From NCBI GenBank assembly GCA_034433775.1, contig DAOUAI010000008.1, positions 1 through 22,318 on the forward strand: a DNA stretch of 22,318 nt, in the 5' to 3' direction. Source of the stretch: CALJTV01 sp034433775 (GTDB taxonomy: Bacteria > Chloroflexota > Dehalococcoidia > GIF9 > UBA5629). This document shows positions 15,486 to 22,256 of this stretch, in pieces (position 1 is the first letter of the stretch; every line of letters starts with the position of its first letter). Position numbers and translations under genes: made by a program. The notes under the pieces were generated by a model, which did no database searches, was not told the DNA's origin, and saw only the letters and a list, made by a program, of their open reading frames with translations.

Positions 15486-16286
15486 CTATCCCCTGATGTT
15501 GATGCTGTGCATGCTCCCGGCGAGGAAATCGAACACCAGCAGGCGGTTGCGGACGGGCTCGCCGATGCCTGTGATGATCTTCACCGCCTCCTGCACCTCC
15601 AGGGCGGCGATTATCGCCGGTGTGGTGGCGGGATTGCCCAGCCTGGTCTCGATGCCCGTCTCCGGCAGACCGGTGGCGCTATAAATAGCCTCCAGCCCCG
15701 GGTCTTCAGGGTAGACGGTCATCAGTTGACCGCAGAAGCCGGCGATGCTGCCGTGGACGAAGGGCACCTTGAGTTCCCGGCAGGCTTTCTCCACGGCGAG
15801 TCGCGAAGGCAAGTTGTCCAGCGCGTCCAACACCACATCGGCGCCGCGAAGGAGTGAGCAGGCGTTGTCCTCAGTCAGCCTTTCGGTGTGGACGGTGACC
15901 CTGACCGCTGAGTTTATCCGCTTCACCCTGGCGGCGGCGACCTTTGCTTTATACTTGCCGATGTTCCTTTCGGTGCACAGTAACTGGCGGTTAAGGTTCT
16001 GTTCGGCGAAGCGGTCATCGTCGATGATGGTGATATGCCCCATCCCCTGCCTTGCCAGAAGCTCGATGATGGTACCGCCCAGCCCGCCGGCACCGACCAC
16101 TGCCGCATGCGAGCGGAGCAGTCTGATCTGTCCCTGGATGCCGATGGTGCCGATGTTGCGCCGGTAGCGCTGCGGCACGATGCCTTGCTCCAGAGCTGTA
16201 ATTTCCACCTCTGCAAGGGGCTGGTGCCTCGCCAGGGAGAGCTCCCTTACGGCTTCGAGACCGATGACCTTGATTTCCCCGTCCAT
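15486..16286 (-). CDS. ThiF/MoeB/HesA-family adenylyltransferase
   Basis: An E1-like enzyme that adenylates the C-terminal glycine of a sulfur carrier. The ATG at 16286 gives 266 residues, with GAGGTG 6 bases upstream; a GTG at 16295 in frame is part of that ribosome site and was rejected. GAGGLG (65-70) is the nucleotide loop, followed by IIDDDRFAEQNLNRQLLCTERNIGKYKA in two family motifs (D-x-V-x-x-x-N-L-x-R-Q and G-x-x-K). DALDNLPSR is the next. Unlike typical MoeB and ThiF, there are no CxxC zinc pairs, and the segment that usually carries the active-site Cys reads RLGNPATTPAIIAALEVQEAVKI. It sits upstream of the carrier gene in one operon. Confidence 0.88.
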   Translation of the reverse strand: MDGEIKVIGLEAVRELSLARHQPLAEVEITALEQGIVPQRYRRNIGTIGIQGQIRLLRSHAAVVGAGGLGGTIIELLARQGMGHITIIDDDRFAEQNLNRQLLCTERNIGKYKAKVAAARVKRINSAVRVTVHTERLTEDNACSLLRGADVVLDALDNLPSRLAVEKACRELKVPFVHGSIAGFCGQLMTVYPEDPGLEAIYSATGLPETGIETRLGNPATTPAIIAALEVQEAVKIITGIGEPVRNRLLVFDFLAGSMHSINIRG

Positions 16287-16313
16287 ATCGGTCACCTCAA
16301 TTTTACGGGTACT

Positions 16314-16322
16314 ATGATAGCA
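16314..16322 (-). promoter_or_regulatory. Extended -10 promoter of the ThiF-MoaD operon
   Basis: TGCTATCAT on the minus strand matches the extended -10 consensus TGnTATAAT with one mismatch and lies 28 bp before the ATG at 16286. No good -35 box at 17 bp; TTGATG occurs at a spacing of 20. It is divergent from the pilin promoters. Confidence 0.45.
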
Positions 16323-16341
16323 GAATACTGGAAACTCGACA

Positions 16342-16404
16342 TCAAGCAGGACTATGCAGTCTATTCGGAAACGTCCTGCAAAGGACGGTAAATGGCGTGC
16401 TTGA
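16342..16404. other. Potential three-stem structured element between thiF and the pilin gene
   Basis: TCAAGCA (16342-16348) is perfectly complementary to TGCTTGA (16398-16404) and encloses two smaller hairpins: GACT/AGTC (16350-16361) and CGTCCT/AGGACG with a GCAA loop (16372-16387). The joining sequences are GGAAA- and GTAAATGGCG-like. The layout resembles a three-way junction. It could be a regulatory RNA on either strand or DNA sites; I do not recognise a known riboswitch consensus. The rest of the 268-bp gap (16296-16563) holds the promoters and hairpins listed nearby and no supported gene. Confidence 0.4.
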
Positions 16405-16430
16405 CCTCAGTACTAGGACGAAAGTACTAT
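16401..16430 (+). promoter_or_regulatory. Candidate distal pilin promoter with AGTACT repeats
   Basis: TTGACC (16401-16406) and TACTAT (16425-16430) are 18 bp apart. Two AGTACT copies (16409-16414 and 16423-16428), each self-complementary, flank the 8-bp AGGACGAA; the second overlaps the -10 box. The pair could be an operator or a 6-bp-stem hairpin. Confidence 0.4.
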
Positions 16431-16474
16431 GCCCCAATGTGACCAATTCATTAGCTTCGGCTGGCTACCAGACC

Positions 16475-16503
16475 TTGACAAATGGTAATCTGGCAGCTAA
16501 GAT
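16475..16503 (+). promoter_or_regulatory. Proximal pilin promoter
   Basis: A perfect TTGACA (16475-16480) is followed after 17 bp by TAAGAT (16498-16503). The predicted start near 16510 gives a leader of about 54 bases with a TCGCC/GGCGA hairpin (16519-16533) and AAGGAGG just before the pilin ATG. Confidence 0.65.
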
Positions 16504-16563
16504 TAAACTTGATGACAGTCGCCGTAAAGGCGATTTAGGCTTTTTAAAAGGAGGTAAAGGCGA

Positions 16564-16899
16564 ATGAAGAGACTGTTGAGGAGCTTTCGGTACGGTGAAC
16601 TGGGCTTCACCCTCATCGAGTTGCTGGTGGTAATCAGCATCCTTGCCGCCCTGGCGGGTGTGGTCACCATTGCGGTGACGCGGTTCATCGGCAGGGGCGA
16701 GGAGCAGGCCTGTGCCACCGACCTGCACAATGTGACCACGGTGACCTCAGCCTACCGGTGGGAGGAAGGCGCCTGCCCGGCCAGTGTGGATGACCTGATA
16801 AACGGTGGCTACCTCATGGAGGAACCGCTGGGCACTTACACCTTCCAGGAGAATGCGGACGGCGAGTGCGTGGTCACACAGACTGCCTGTCCACAATAA
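16564..16899 (+). CDS. pilA: Type IV pilin / pseudopilin
   Basis: A 111-residue prepilin. The 14-residue basic leader ends in glycine, and processing would occur at G14-F15 in GFTLIELLVVISILAALAGV, with the conserved Glu at +5 (E19) and the long hydrophobic helix to about residue 40. The mature part is small, with four cysteines (C50, C71, C102, C109) that could form two disulfides, and segments AYRWEEGACPASVDDLINGGYL resembling GspG-like pseudopilins. AAGGAGG lies a few bases before the ATG. It is the only plus-strand gene and converges on the PilM-PilN gene, separated by a bidirectional terminator. It may be the main pilin or a major pseudopilin; symbol used in the loose sense. Confidence 0.9.
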   Translation: MKRLLRSFRYGELGFTLIELLVVISILAALAGVVTIAVTRFIGRGEEQACATDLHNVTTVTSAYRWEEGACPASVDDLINGGYLMEEPLGTYTFQENADGECVVTQTACPQ

Positions 16900-16976
16900 C
16901 ATCGTAGACAGTATTGCGCTGGCATAGCTGTGTAGTGCAGTGCGGTAAATGGCGCTGAGTGAAACGGCGGTGATAT

Positions 16977-17011
16977 AAAAAGGGGCTGGCTGGAGCGCTC
17001 AGCCCCTTTTT
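16977..17011. terminator. Bidirectional terminator between the pilin and PilM-PilN genes
   Basis: AAAAAGGGGCTG (16977-16988) and CAGCCCCTTTTT (17000-17011) form a perfect 12-bp stem around an 11-base loop, with T runs on both strands. It lies 77 bp after the pilin stop and 20 bp after the stop of the convergent gene, and can serve both. Confidence 0.88.
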
Positions 17012-17030
17012 ACTTTCGCCAGATAGCCTT

Positions 17031-18461
17031 TTATTCCACGAGCAGCAGGGTGAACTGCCACTCGTTGTATTTGACCTCTTTCATCTCCTTGATGGTCACC
17101 TGTGAGAACCTGCCGCTATCGCGGAGCCTGCGGGTGTAGTCCAGGATGGTGCTCTGGGAGGTGGCGGTGCCTTCTATTTGCATTTCAATCTGCGGGACGA
17201 CATCGGTGCCGGCGGCGGCTTTGTCGGTCAGGGTTATCGTCTTGAGCTTGAGCGTGCCGCTGGTGATGGCGGTGGTGACCTCGCGGATATCGGCGATGAC
17301 GCTGGCACGCTGTGCTTTGGCGACATCGAGCGGCTTTTGAAAAACATTCAGCCTCGTCTGGGCGGCATCAAGCTTGGTCTGGAGTGCTTTGAGCACCTGT
17401 TCTGTGCCGCGGCGTACATTTACCCGTGTCTGCAGCACCTCGACTTGCGAGTTCAGCTCCGCCGTTTTTCTCACCTCGGCTATGGTGAGCGAAGCCAGCC
17501 ACAGAAAAGCGATGACAGCGAGGAGGGTGAACAGCCAGAAGGCAATCTGCCCTACGGGGCGTGGCTTCGGCAGGTAGACCTCGGGTATGGCATTTACCGT
17601 CAGGCGCATGGGGGATGTCTTTGGTTGCAGCACCCGGAGAGCCAGCCCGGCGCTGGCGGCGAATTTGGTCAGGTCGAGGGGTGGGTAGGTGAAGGGGGCT
17701 AGTGGGGGCTTGCATTGGTACCCGGTGGCTTCAGCCAGACCGGGTAGGTCACCGTTGAGGATGACCGGTATGCGGCTCTGCGGCGTTATCGGCGCTTCCT
17801 TGTGGGCGGTATTGTAGAAGCTGATTGTCCTCTCCAGCTCTTCCTTGACCCCGGCTGACCTGCTGTACATGTCCTGGTCGGAGAAGGGCACGGTGCGTAG
17901 TATCACAGGGATGCCGCCGAGGACGATGACGATATCGAAGCTGGAAGGCTGGGCATCGATGACGATGCTGGTGGGGTCTTCGGACAGCCGTGCCACAGCC
18001 AGCGGTCTGGGCTCAAAGACCACCGGGCGCAGACCGGCAGCGCGCAGTATCCTTATCATGGTGTCCACAAGCTCACGGCGGGTACCGACCATGCAGAGCG
18101 CTATCTCCTCTCGGGAGATGTCTATTGCCTGCCAGGTGGTGTAAAGCTCCTCCAGCGATACCGGCATATTCTTTTCCAGTTCAATTGCGGCGGCGTTCTC
18201 AAGCAGCTTGGGTGGGACACGGGGGATGTTGACCATACGGTAGATGGTGTGCTGACCGCTGAGGGTGCTCATCGCCTCCGTTTCAGTGATGTTATTGGAA
18301 CTGAGGGACTCACGCAGCCGCTGGCTGATGGCATCGGGCTCAGCGATGGTGCCGTCCTTGACCCAGCCGGGCTCCAGCGGTACGGTGGTGGCGAGTTCCA
18401 CTTTTTTCTTTCTCACCACCAGCGTCTTTATCTCGCTGTCAGTAAAGTCTAGGACTATCAC
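17031..18461 (-). CDS. PilM-PilN fusion (GspL-like) assembly protein
   Basis: A 476-residue inner-membrane assembly protein. Residues 1-280 resemble the actin-like PilM domain, with LSGQHTIYRMVNIPRVPPKLLENAAAIELEKNMP as in PilM family members. Residues 286-298 (LTVNAIPEVYLPK) resemble the INLLP motif by which separate PilN binds PilM. A membrane helix follows at about 304-326, then a coiled coil (about 330-375) and a PilN-like ferredoxin-fold domain that ends FSQVTIKEMKEVKYNEWQFTLLLVE. The usual PilM phosphate loops are poor: DFTDSEIK replaces DIGTSSVK and IDAQPSSFD replaces a DIG-type loop, so ATP binding is doubtful. A GspL homologue has the same overall order. The ATG overlaps the pilO stop by four bases. 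Confidence 0.83.
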   Translation of the reverse strand: MIVLDFTDSEIKTLVVRKKKVELATTVPLEPGWVKDGTIAEPDAISQRLRESLSSNNITETEAMSTLSGQHTIYRMVNIPRVPPKLLENAAAIELEKNMPVSLEELYTTWQAIDISREEIALCMVGTRRELVDTMIRILRAAGLRPVVFEPRPLAVARLSEDPTSIVIDAQPSSFDIVIVLGGIPVILRTVPFSDQDMYSRSAGVKEELERTISFYNTAHKEAPITPQSRIPVILNGDLPGLAEATGYQCKPPLAPFTYPPLDLTKFAASAGLALRVLQPKTSPMRLTVNAIPEVYLPKPRPVGQIAFWLFTLLAVIAFLWLASLTIAEVRKTAELNSQVEVLQTRVNVRRGTEQVLKALQTKLDAAQTRLNVFQKPLDVAKAQRASVIADIREVTTAITSGTLKLKTITLTDKAAAGTDVVPQIEMQIEGTATSQSTILDYTRRLRDSGRFSQVTIKEMKEVKYNEWQFTLLLVE

Positions 18462-19099
18462 TTGTTCCCCTCAGCAGGATAGCAGAAAATCAGCAGAGAT
18501 AGCGTACAGGTATCCTCTTCACCCTCCTCGCTGGAGATGGTGAAGGCGGCTTTTTTAATACGGACGGTGGGGAACTGGCTGTCGAGCGCCAGCAGGAAGT
18601 TCTGGAAATGTGATACCTGCCCCTTCAGCGTCAGCTCTGCGGTCAGTATGTCCTCAATCCTCTCAGCAGTGGTCTTGTCTTTGTCTTTCTGGGATTCTTT
18701 AGGCGGTGGCAGTTTGGAGGCAGTAACCTTCGTCTCGGTGACATCGATACCGTTCTGTTCTGCTAGCCCGATGAGGCTGTTTACCAGCTCGGGCACGTGG
18801 TTGGGGTCGGGGTAGACGGCTCTGGCGGTGACAAGCTGCTCCTCCGCCTTTTTCAGGTCGGTTTCCAGTCGTTCCTTCGGCGTCTGCTCGGCTGCCAGCA
18901 CTTTTTGCAAGGTGGCAAGTGAGGACTCCAGCGTGGCACGGGTCCTGGGCTGCTGGTAGTAGACGAGATAGGTGGGGACGAACATAGCCACCAGCATCGC
19001 CAGGACGAGTATTGTCTGGCTGGTACGGCTGAGCCTGGGCAGCCTCTCCAGTATGCCCTTTTTCTTCTTTTTGTCGCCTTTTTGGGCTGTTGCCATCAT
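18458..19099 (-). CDS. pilO: PilO-like pilus assembly protein
   Basis: A 213-residue protein with a short basic cytoplasmic start (KGDKKKKKGILERL), one membrane helix (about 28-48), a coiled coil (about 54-95) and a C-terminal region with the PilO pattern: LVNSLIGLAEQNGIDV, then a linker rich in Lys/Asp/Glu, then LTLKGQVSHFQNFLLALDSQFPTVRIKKAAF and a final strand TCTLSLLIFCYP. PilO pairs with PilN in the inner-membrane alignment complex. The linker insertion with KDKDKTT is longer than usual. It is upstream of the PilM-PilN gene and overlaps it by four bases, the reverse of the common pilM-pilN-pilO order. Two adjacent ATG codons make the start ambiguous by one residue. Confidence 0.82.
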   Translation of the reverse strand: MMATAQKGDKKKKKGILERLPRLSRTSQTILVLAMLVAMFVPTYLVYYQQPRTRATLESSLATLQKVLAAEQTPKERLETDLKKAEEQLVTARAVYPDPNHVPELVNSLIGLAEQNGIDVTETKVTASKLPPPKESQKDKDKTTAERIEDILTAELTLKGQVSHFQNFLLALDSQFPTVRIKKAAFTISSEEGEEDTCTLSLLIFCYPAEGNK

Positions 19100-19134
19100 G
19101 ACGGCATTTATGTTCGTACCACTATATTGACTTC

Positions 19135-19163
19135 AGTGTAACATGCTTGAATACAGAAAACAA
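19135..19163 (-). promoter_or_regulatory. Candidate promoter of the pilO-pilMN unit
   Basis: TTGTTT (19163-19158) and TACACT (19140-19135) on the minus strand are 17 bp apart; each matches the consensus in four of six positions. Start of transcription would be near 19128, about 30 bases before the first ATG. It sits next to repeat cluster C. Confidence 0.35.
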
Positions 19164-19173
19164 GAGGGGTGTT

Positions 19174-19285
19174 CCCCTCACTCTAACTCTCTCCCGCAAG
19201 GGGAGAGAGGACATCTCATCTCCCTTGACGGGAGGACTCTTCCAACTTTCCTCTCCCTTGACGGGAGAGGATAAAGGTGAGGGTG
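19174..19285. repeat. Palindromic CTCTCCC/GGGAGAG repeat cluster C
   Basis: About 110 bp with the same modules as clusters A and B: CCCCTCACTCTAACTCTCTC at one end, CCTCTCCCTTGACGGGAGAGG (19250-19270) in the middle, and AAAGGTGAGGGTG at the other end. It starts 10 bp after the stop codon of the PilX-like gene. This is the simplest copy and may be closest to one complete element with CCCTCAC/GTGAGGG ends. Confidence 0.85.
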
Positions 19286-19295
19286 GAATTCCTCC

Positions 19296-21356
19296 TCACT
19301 CCACTTCAAAATCGATGACGCCGCCGACGGTTATCTCGCTACGGAAGGAGAGAATGATATAGACCAGGTTCCAGACATCGGTGTTGGTGGGCATCCTGAT
19401 CTCAGCTTCCGTGTCGCCGGGCTTGATGATGTCGCCACCGCCGGCGATGAAGGTATCGATGTCGATGCCTTCGTGGGTGGTCGCCTGCTGCCCCAGCACA
19501 TTTGATATCCCGTTCCAGACATTGCTCGAGTAGTAGCCATCGCTGAGCGTGTACCCGTTCACCTGGAAGCGGTCGCCGCTGTAGTGGTAGTCGCCCTCAC
19601 CGACGAACACGGTCATTCTGGCAGCCTGGGGGTCGTTGGCAACATCGTCCGGGGCGAGAAAACCTTTGATGTTGAACACCAGTGTGCCGTACTGTATGCA
19701 GTGCTTGAACTCATCGAAGAGGTAGAGGTGGTGACCCAGCGTGGAGGGGCTGGAATAGATGATGATCACCGACCATGCAGCGTGTGACCACTCGTCCTGG
19801 TCCCCCTCGTCTTCATAACCGGTATCCCGCTCATTGCCGTCCCTGGGGCTGCCCAGGGGGTAGCGGGTGTAGCCGGCAATGGTCTCATTCTGGTGGTTCT
19901 CCGTCCAGTTGTACAGTGCGTACCTGTAGGTGGTCGGATTGTAAGTGGGACTGACATCCCAGTGCCCCACGGTGTAGGTGCCGTTGCCGTAGAAGGGCAC
20001 GCCTTGGGCTTTGAAGAAGTCCACCACCTGGTTGGTGACATCGGCAAAGCAGGAGTATGACCAGCCATGGGGGTAGCTACCGGAGCTGTTGGGCATCACC
20101 TGTGTCACGCTGGCGGTGACGATGGACTGGAACTCCGTCGTCCCCACCTTTACCCTGAAGTTCACCTTGTGTATGTTTTTCTGGGCTGGTAGCTGGTTGC
20201 GCTGTTGCTCGGTATAGCCCAGGATGTTCCACGGCTTGCATTTCCAGCCCGACCAGTAGAGGAAGATGCGCTCCACGGTGGCGTCCTCAGGGACGGACAC
20301 GGGCTGTCCTGGTCCTATGGTCACCGACGTCTCATTGTACAGTCTTTCGCGCCTGTCCCTGTCCCACCACCAGCCACCGTCATTATCGTGGTCACGCATC
20401 AAGGTGATGCCACTAGCAGCATAGTCGCCGTTGAGGGCGGAGCCCAGCGGCTGGAACTCCTTCTTGACGACGTGGCAGGTGACGGTGGTCTGTTTGCTTT
20501 CACCGCTGGGAGCGCGTGATGTAATCTCGATTATCTTCTTGGAGGTGTCCCAGGAGAGCTTGACCTGGTCGCTGTTCGTCCTCGTCCAGGAGAAGGCATC
20601 GAACATGTCCTTATTGGGAGTGAAGCGGAAGGTAACGATTTTCTTTGTCCCCTGGGTGGGTAGGCTGTTATAGTCGATGCCCGAGCCGTAGTCCCAGACC
20701 ACCGCTGTGCCGCTCTTGTGACTGAACACCTGGGGCACGCGGTAGTAAGGCTGCCCCGGGTTTTCTTCCAGGTTACTGGAACCCTCCACATAGTCGAAAC
20801 CAGCGGGCAGCCAGCAGCCGATCCGTTGGACCAGAAGTGTCCCCAGCGAGCCATCGTACATAATGCTTATGGTATAGATGCCCTGACTGCCGTCAGGTGT
20901 CTGGTCGGTCTTATTACCGTAGGTGATAAGGCGGTCATCGGGCGTGCGCCCTTGCTGGGCGCTCGGCTCTTCGAGGTCCTCCAGCACCCAGATGGGCTTT
21001 ATCTCTACAGCCACCTGGCGCTGATTGACGGTAATTATATCGCCGGGGTTATCGTTGTCATACATTGTGTAGGAATAGGGCTCGTGGGAATAGGTCTCCT
21101 CTGTCCAGTCGCCCATGAGCCAGTCGGGGAGGTAGTCATACCTCACCTTCCATAGCCCGTCCTCGGCACCGGCGTCAGCGGCGTAGAAATCGTACACCTT
21201 GTCCTCGATGACCTGGCTGGCTTTCATGTTGCCGGCGATGAAGTTGAGCAGGGGGACGATGACCAGCCCGCCGACGATGAGTAAGATGAGCGCCATAGGC
21301 AGGGCTTGCCCCCTCTGGTCAGCAACAGCTTTTTTAAGCGGTTTCCACAGTTTCAT
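19296..21356 (-). CDS. PilX-like minor pilin with large extracellular domain
   Basis: A 686-residue protein. The start ATG 21356 is preferred to 21374: it has GGAGG 5-6 bases upstream and overlaps the previous stop as TGATG. Residues 13-60 form a PilX_N-like segment, DQRGQALPMALILLIVGGLVIV with a following FYAADAGAEDGLWK that matches the usual QAAEAGLE region. This helix lacks the Glu at +5 of a pilin. A long extracellular region follows, including DHDNDGGWWW (possible calcium site), VERIFLYWSGW, then GTYTVGHWDVSP, AAWSVIIIYSSPS and HHLYLFDEF, a set like the DUF3344-type beta-rich domain often found in surface proteins. A tip adhesin or pilus-associated surface protein is likely; the exact family of the C-terminal part is inferred. 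Confidence 0.8.
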   Translation of the reverse strand: MKLWKPLKKAVADQRGQALPMALILLIVGGLVIVPLLNFIAGNMKASQVIEDKVYDFYAADAGAEDGLWKVRYDYLPDWLMGDWTEETYSHEPYSYTMYDNDNPGDIITVNQRQVAVEIKPIWVLEDLEEPSAQQGRTPDDRLITYGNKTDQTPDGSQGIYTISIMYDGSLGTLLVQRIGCWLPAGFDYVEGSSNLEENPGQPYYRVPQVFSHKSGTAVVWDYGSGIDYNSLPTQGTKKIVTFRFTPNKDMFDAFSWTRTNSDQVKLSWDTSKKIIEITSRAPSGESKQTTVTCHVVKKEFQPLGSALNGDYAASGITLMRDHDNDGGWWWDRDRRERLYNETSVTIGPGQPVSVPEDATVERIFLYWSGWKCKPWNILGYTEQQRNQLPAQKNIHKVNFRVKVGTTEFQSIVTASVTQVMPNSSGSYPHGWSYSCFADVTNQVVDFFKAQGVPFYGNGTYTVGHWDVSPTYNPTTYRYALYNWTENHQNETIAGYTRYPLGSPRDGNERDTGYEDEGDQDEWSHAAWSVIIIYSSPSTLGHHLYLFDEFKHCIQYGTLVFNIKGFLAPDDVANDPQAARMTVFVGEGDYHYSGDRFQVNGYTLSDGYYSSNVWNGISNVLGQQATTHEGIDIDTFIAGGGDIIKPGDTEAEIRMPTNTDVWNLVYIILSFRSEITVGGVIDFEVE

Positions 21357-21862
21357 CAGCTTCCTCCGACCCAAGCTCTTGGTCTGACGGTGTAGACTTT
21401 CTGCACGCGGGTCTTACTGTTGCCCAGCGAGCTGATGGTCACAGTAAGCTGTCCGTGCTCATTGTCCCACTGGCAACTGGTCGCATCGGGGTCGATATAT
21501 TCGGCGATTACTGAAAGCCCGCTGCCGTTGAGCTGGCGCTGCAGGGTATTGTCCACCAGAAAATAGTCGACCACGTAATTGTTGCCGTCCCAGTCGGTCC
21601 AGGTGAGCGTGAGAAAGACGTCCGGGTTGCCGGTGGTCACGGTCTGTGCCATCAGGGCATCCTGTGAGATCCAGAAGCCGGCGTTCTGCACCTGGCGCAG
21701 GTGGACATTCAAATCGGTGCTCCGCGAGCTGAGGTTAATCAGAGTGATAACGGCGGCTGTGGCTGGTCCCATCACCATCGCCAGTATTGCCAGTGCTGTC
21801 AGGACCTCGATGAGGGTGAAGCCGGGTGCGCTCTTATATTGTCTCAATACCGCTGGAAACAT
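21356..21862 (-). CDS. Prepilin, PilW/PulJ-like
   Basis: A 168-residue minor prepilin. Leader of 14 residues (MFPAVLRQYKSAPG), cleavage G14-F15 in GFTLIEVLTALAILAMVMGP, conserved E19 at +5 of the mature chain. The mature part is a small domain with repeated aromatic and Asp residues (LTWTDWDGNNYVVDYFLVDN, ISSLGNSKTRVQKVYTV). Length and the helix pattern resemble PulJ/PilW-class minor pilins. ATG 21862 has GAGGGG about 5-6 bases before it and overlaps the upstream prepilin by 19 bp. It is followed directly by the PilX-like gene, so the minor pilins and PilX-like protein are one operon. Confidence 0.85.
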   Translation of the reverse strand: MFPAVLRQYKSAPGFTLIEVLTALAILAMVMGPATAAVITLINLSSRSTDLNVHLRQVQNAGFWISQDALMAQTVTTGNPDVFLTLTWTDWDGNNYVVDYFLVDNTLQRQLNGSGLSVIAEYIDPDATSCQWDNEHGQLTVTISSLGNSKTRVQKVYTVRPRAWVGGS

Positions 21863-22251
21863 TTATACCCCTCTACCGTCAGCACCGGGTCTTCATGGTA
21901 GGTGACGGTGATTATTATCTTCTGCAAGCCGTCATCGTTGCTAATGCTATCACCTCTGGGGTTGAGGCGCTCCACAGTGATATCGATATCATAGCCCGAT
22001 GGGATTAGCTCTGGCGGCAGCTTCTCGTAAAGCAGGTCAACGCGGTAGTCCTGCCGCTTGATGTATTCTATCTGGGACCTGGCCAGGCTTTCGGCAGTGG
22101 TCCTTTTGTGGTTGATGAAAGATGTCTGGGCGGCGGTGGTCATGCTGGTGAGGAAGGCGCCGGCGATTATCGACAGTATGGACATGGCAAGGAGGGTCTC
22201 GATGAGGGTCATGCCCCGCTGTCTTTTCCCCGTCATTTTGTCAGCCACCAT
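21844..22251 (-). CDS. Prepilin, PilV/PulI-like
   Basis: A 135-residue minor prepilin. Leader cut at G13-M14 in GMTLIETLLAMSILSIIAGAFL with E18 at +5. After the helix comes NHKRTTAESLARSQIEYIKRQDY, a short stretch like PulI/PilV minor pilins (ARSQIE-YIKxQDY), then an immunoglobulin-like small beta domain ending VLTVEGYKCFQRY. I chose ATG 22251; a longer frame starts with TTG at 22263, but that codon has no ribosome site at a usable distance. It follows the end of another reading frame by 5 bp. Confidence 0.85.
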   Translation of the reverse strand: MVADKMTGKRQRGMTLIETLLAMSILSIIAGAFLTSMTTAAQTSFINHKRTTAESLARSQIEYIKRQDYRVDLLYEKLPPELIPSGYDIDITVERLNPRGDSISNDDGLQKIIITVTYHEDPVLTVEGYKCFQRY

Positions 22252-22256
22252 ATTCT

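Noticed and set aside
16296..16563. A c-di-GMP riboswitch (class I or II) before the pilin gene
   Set aside because: Such riboswitches occur before pilin genes, but the conserved core segments (for example GGACGCAAAGCC or GGUUUAUUGGGCAC) are absent on both strands.
16439..16567. A GTG-started 42-codon frame that ends with TGA overlapping the pilin ATG
   Set aside because: It contains the perfect -35 box and -10 box of the pilin promoter and two hairpins, has no ribosome site, and its protein resembles nothing I know. A regulatory region explains it better.
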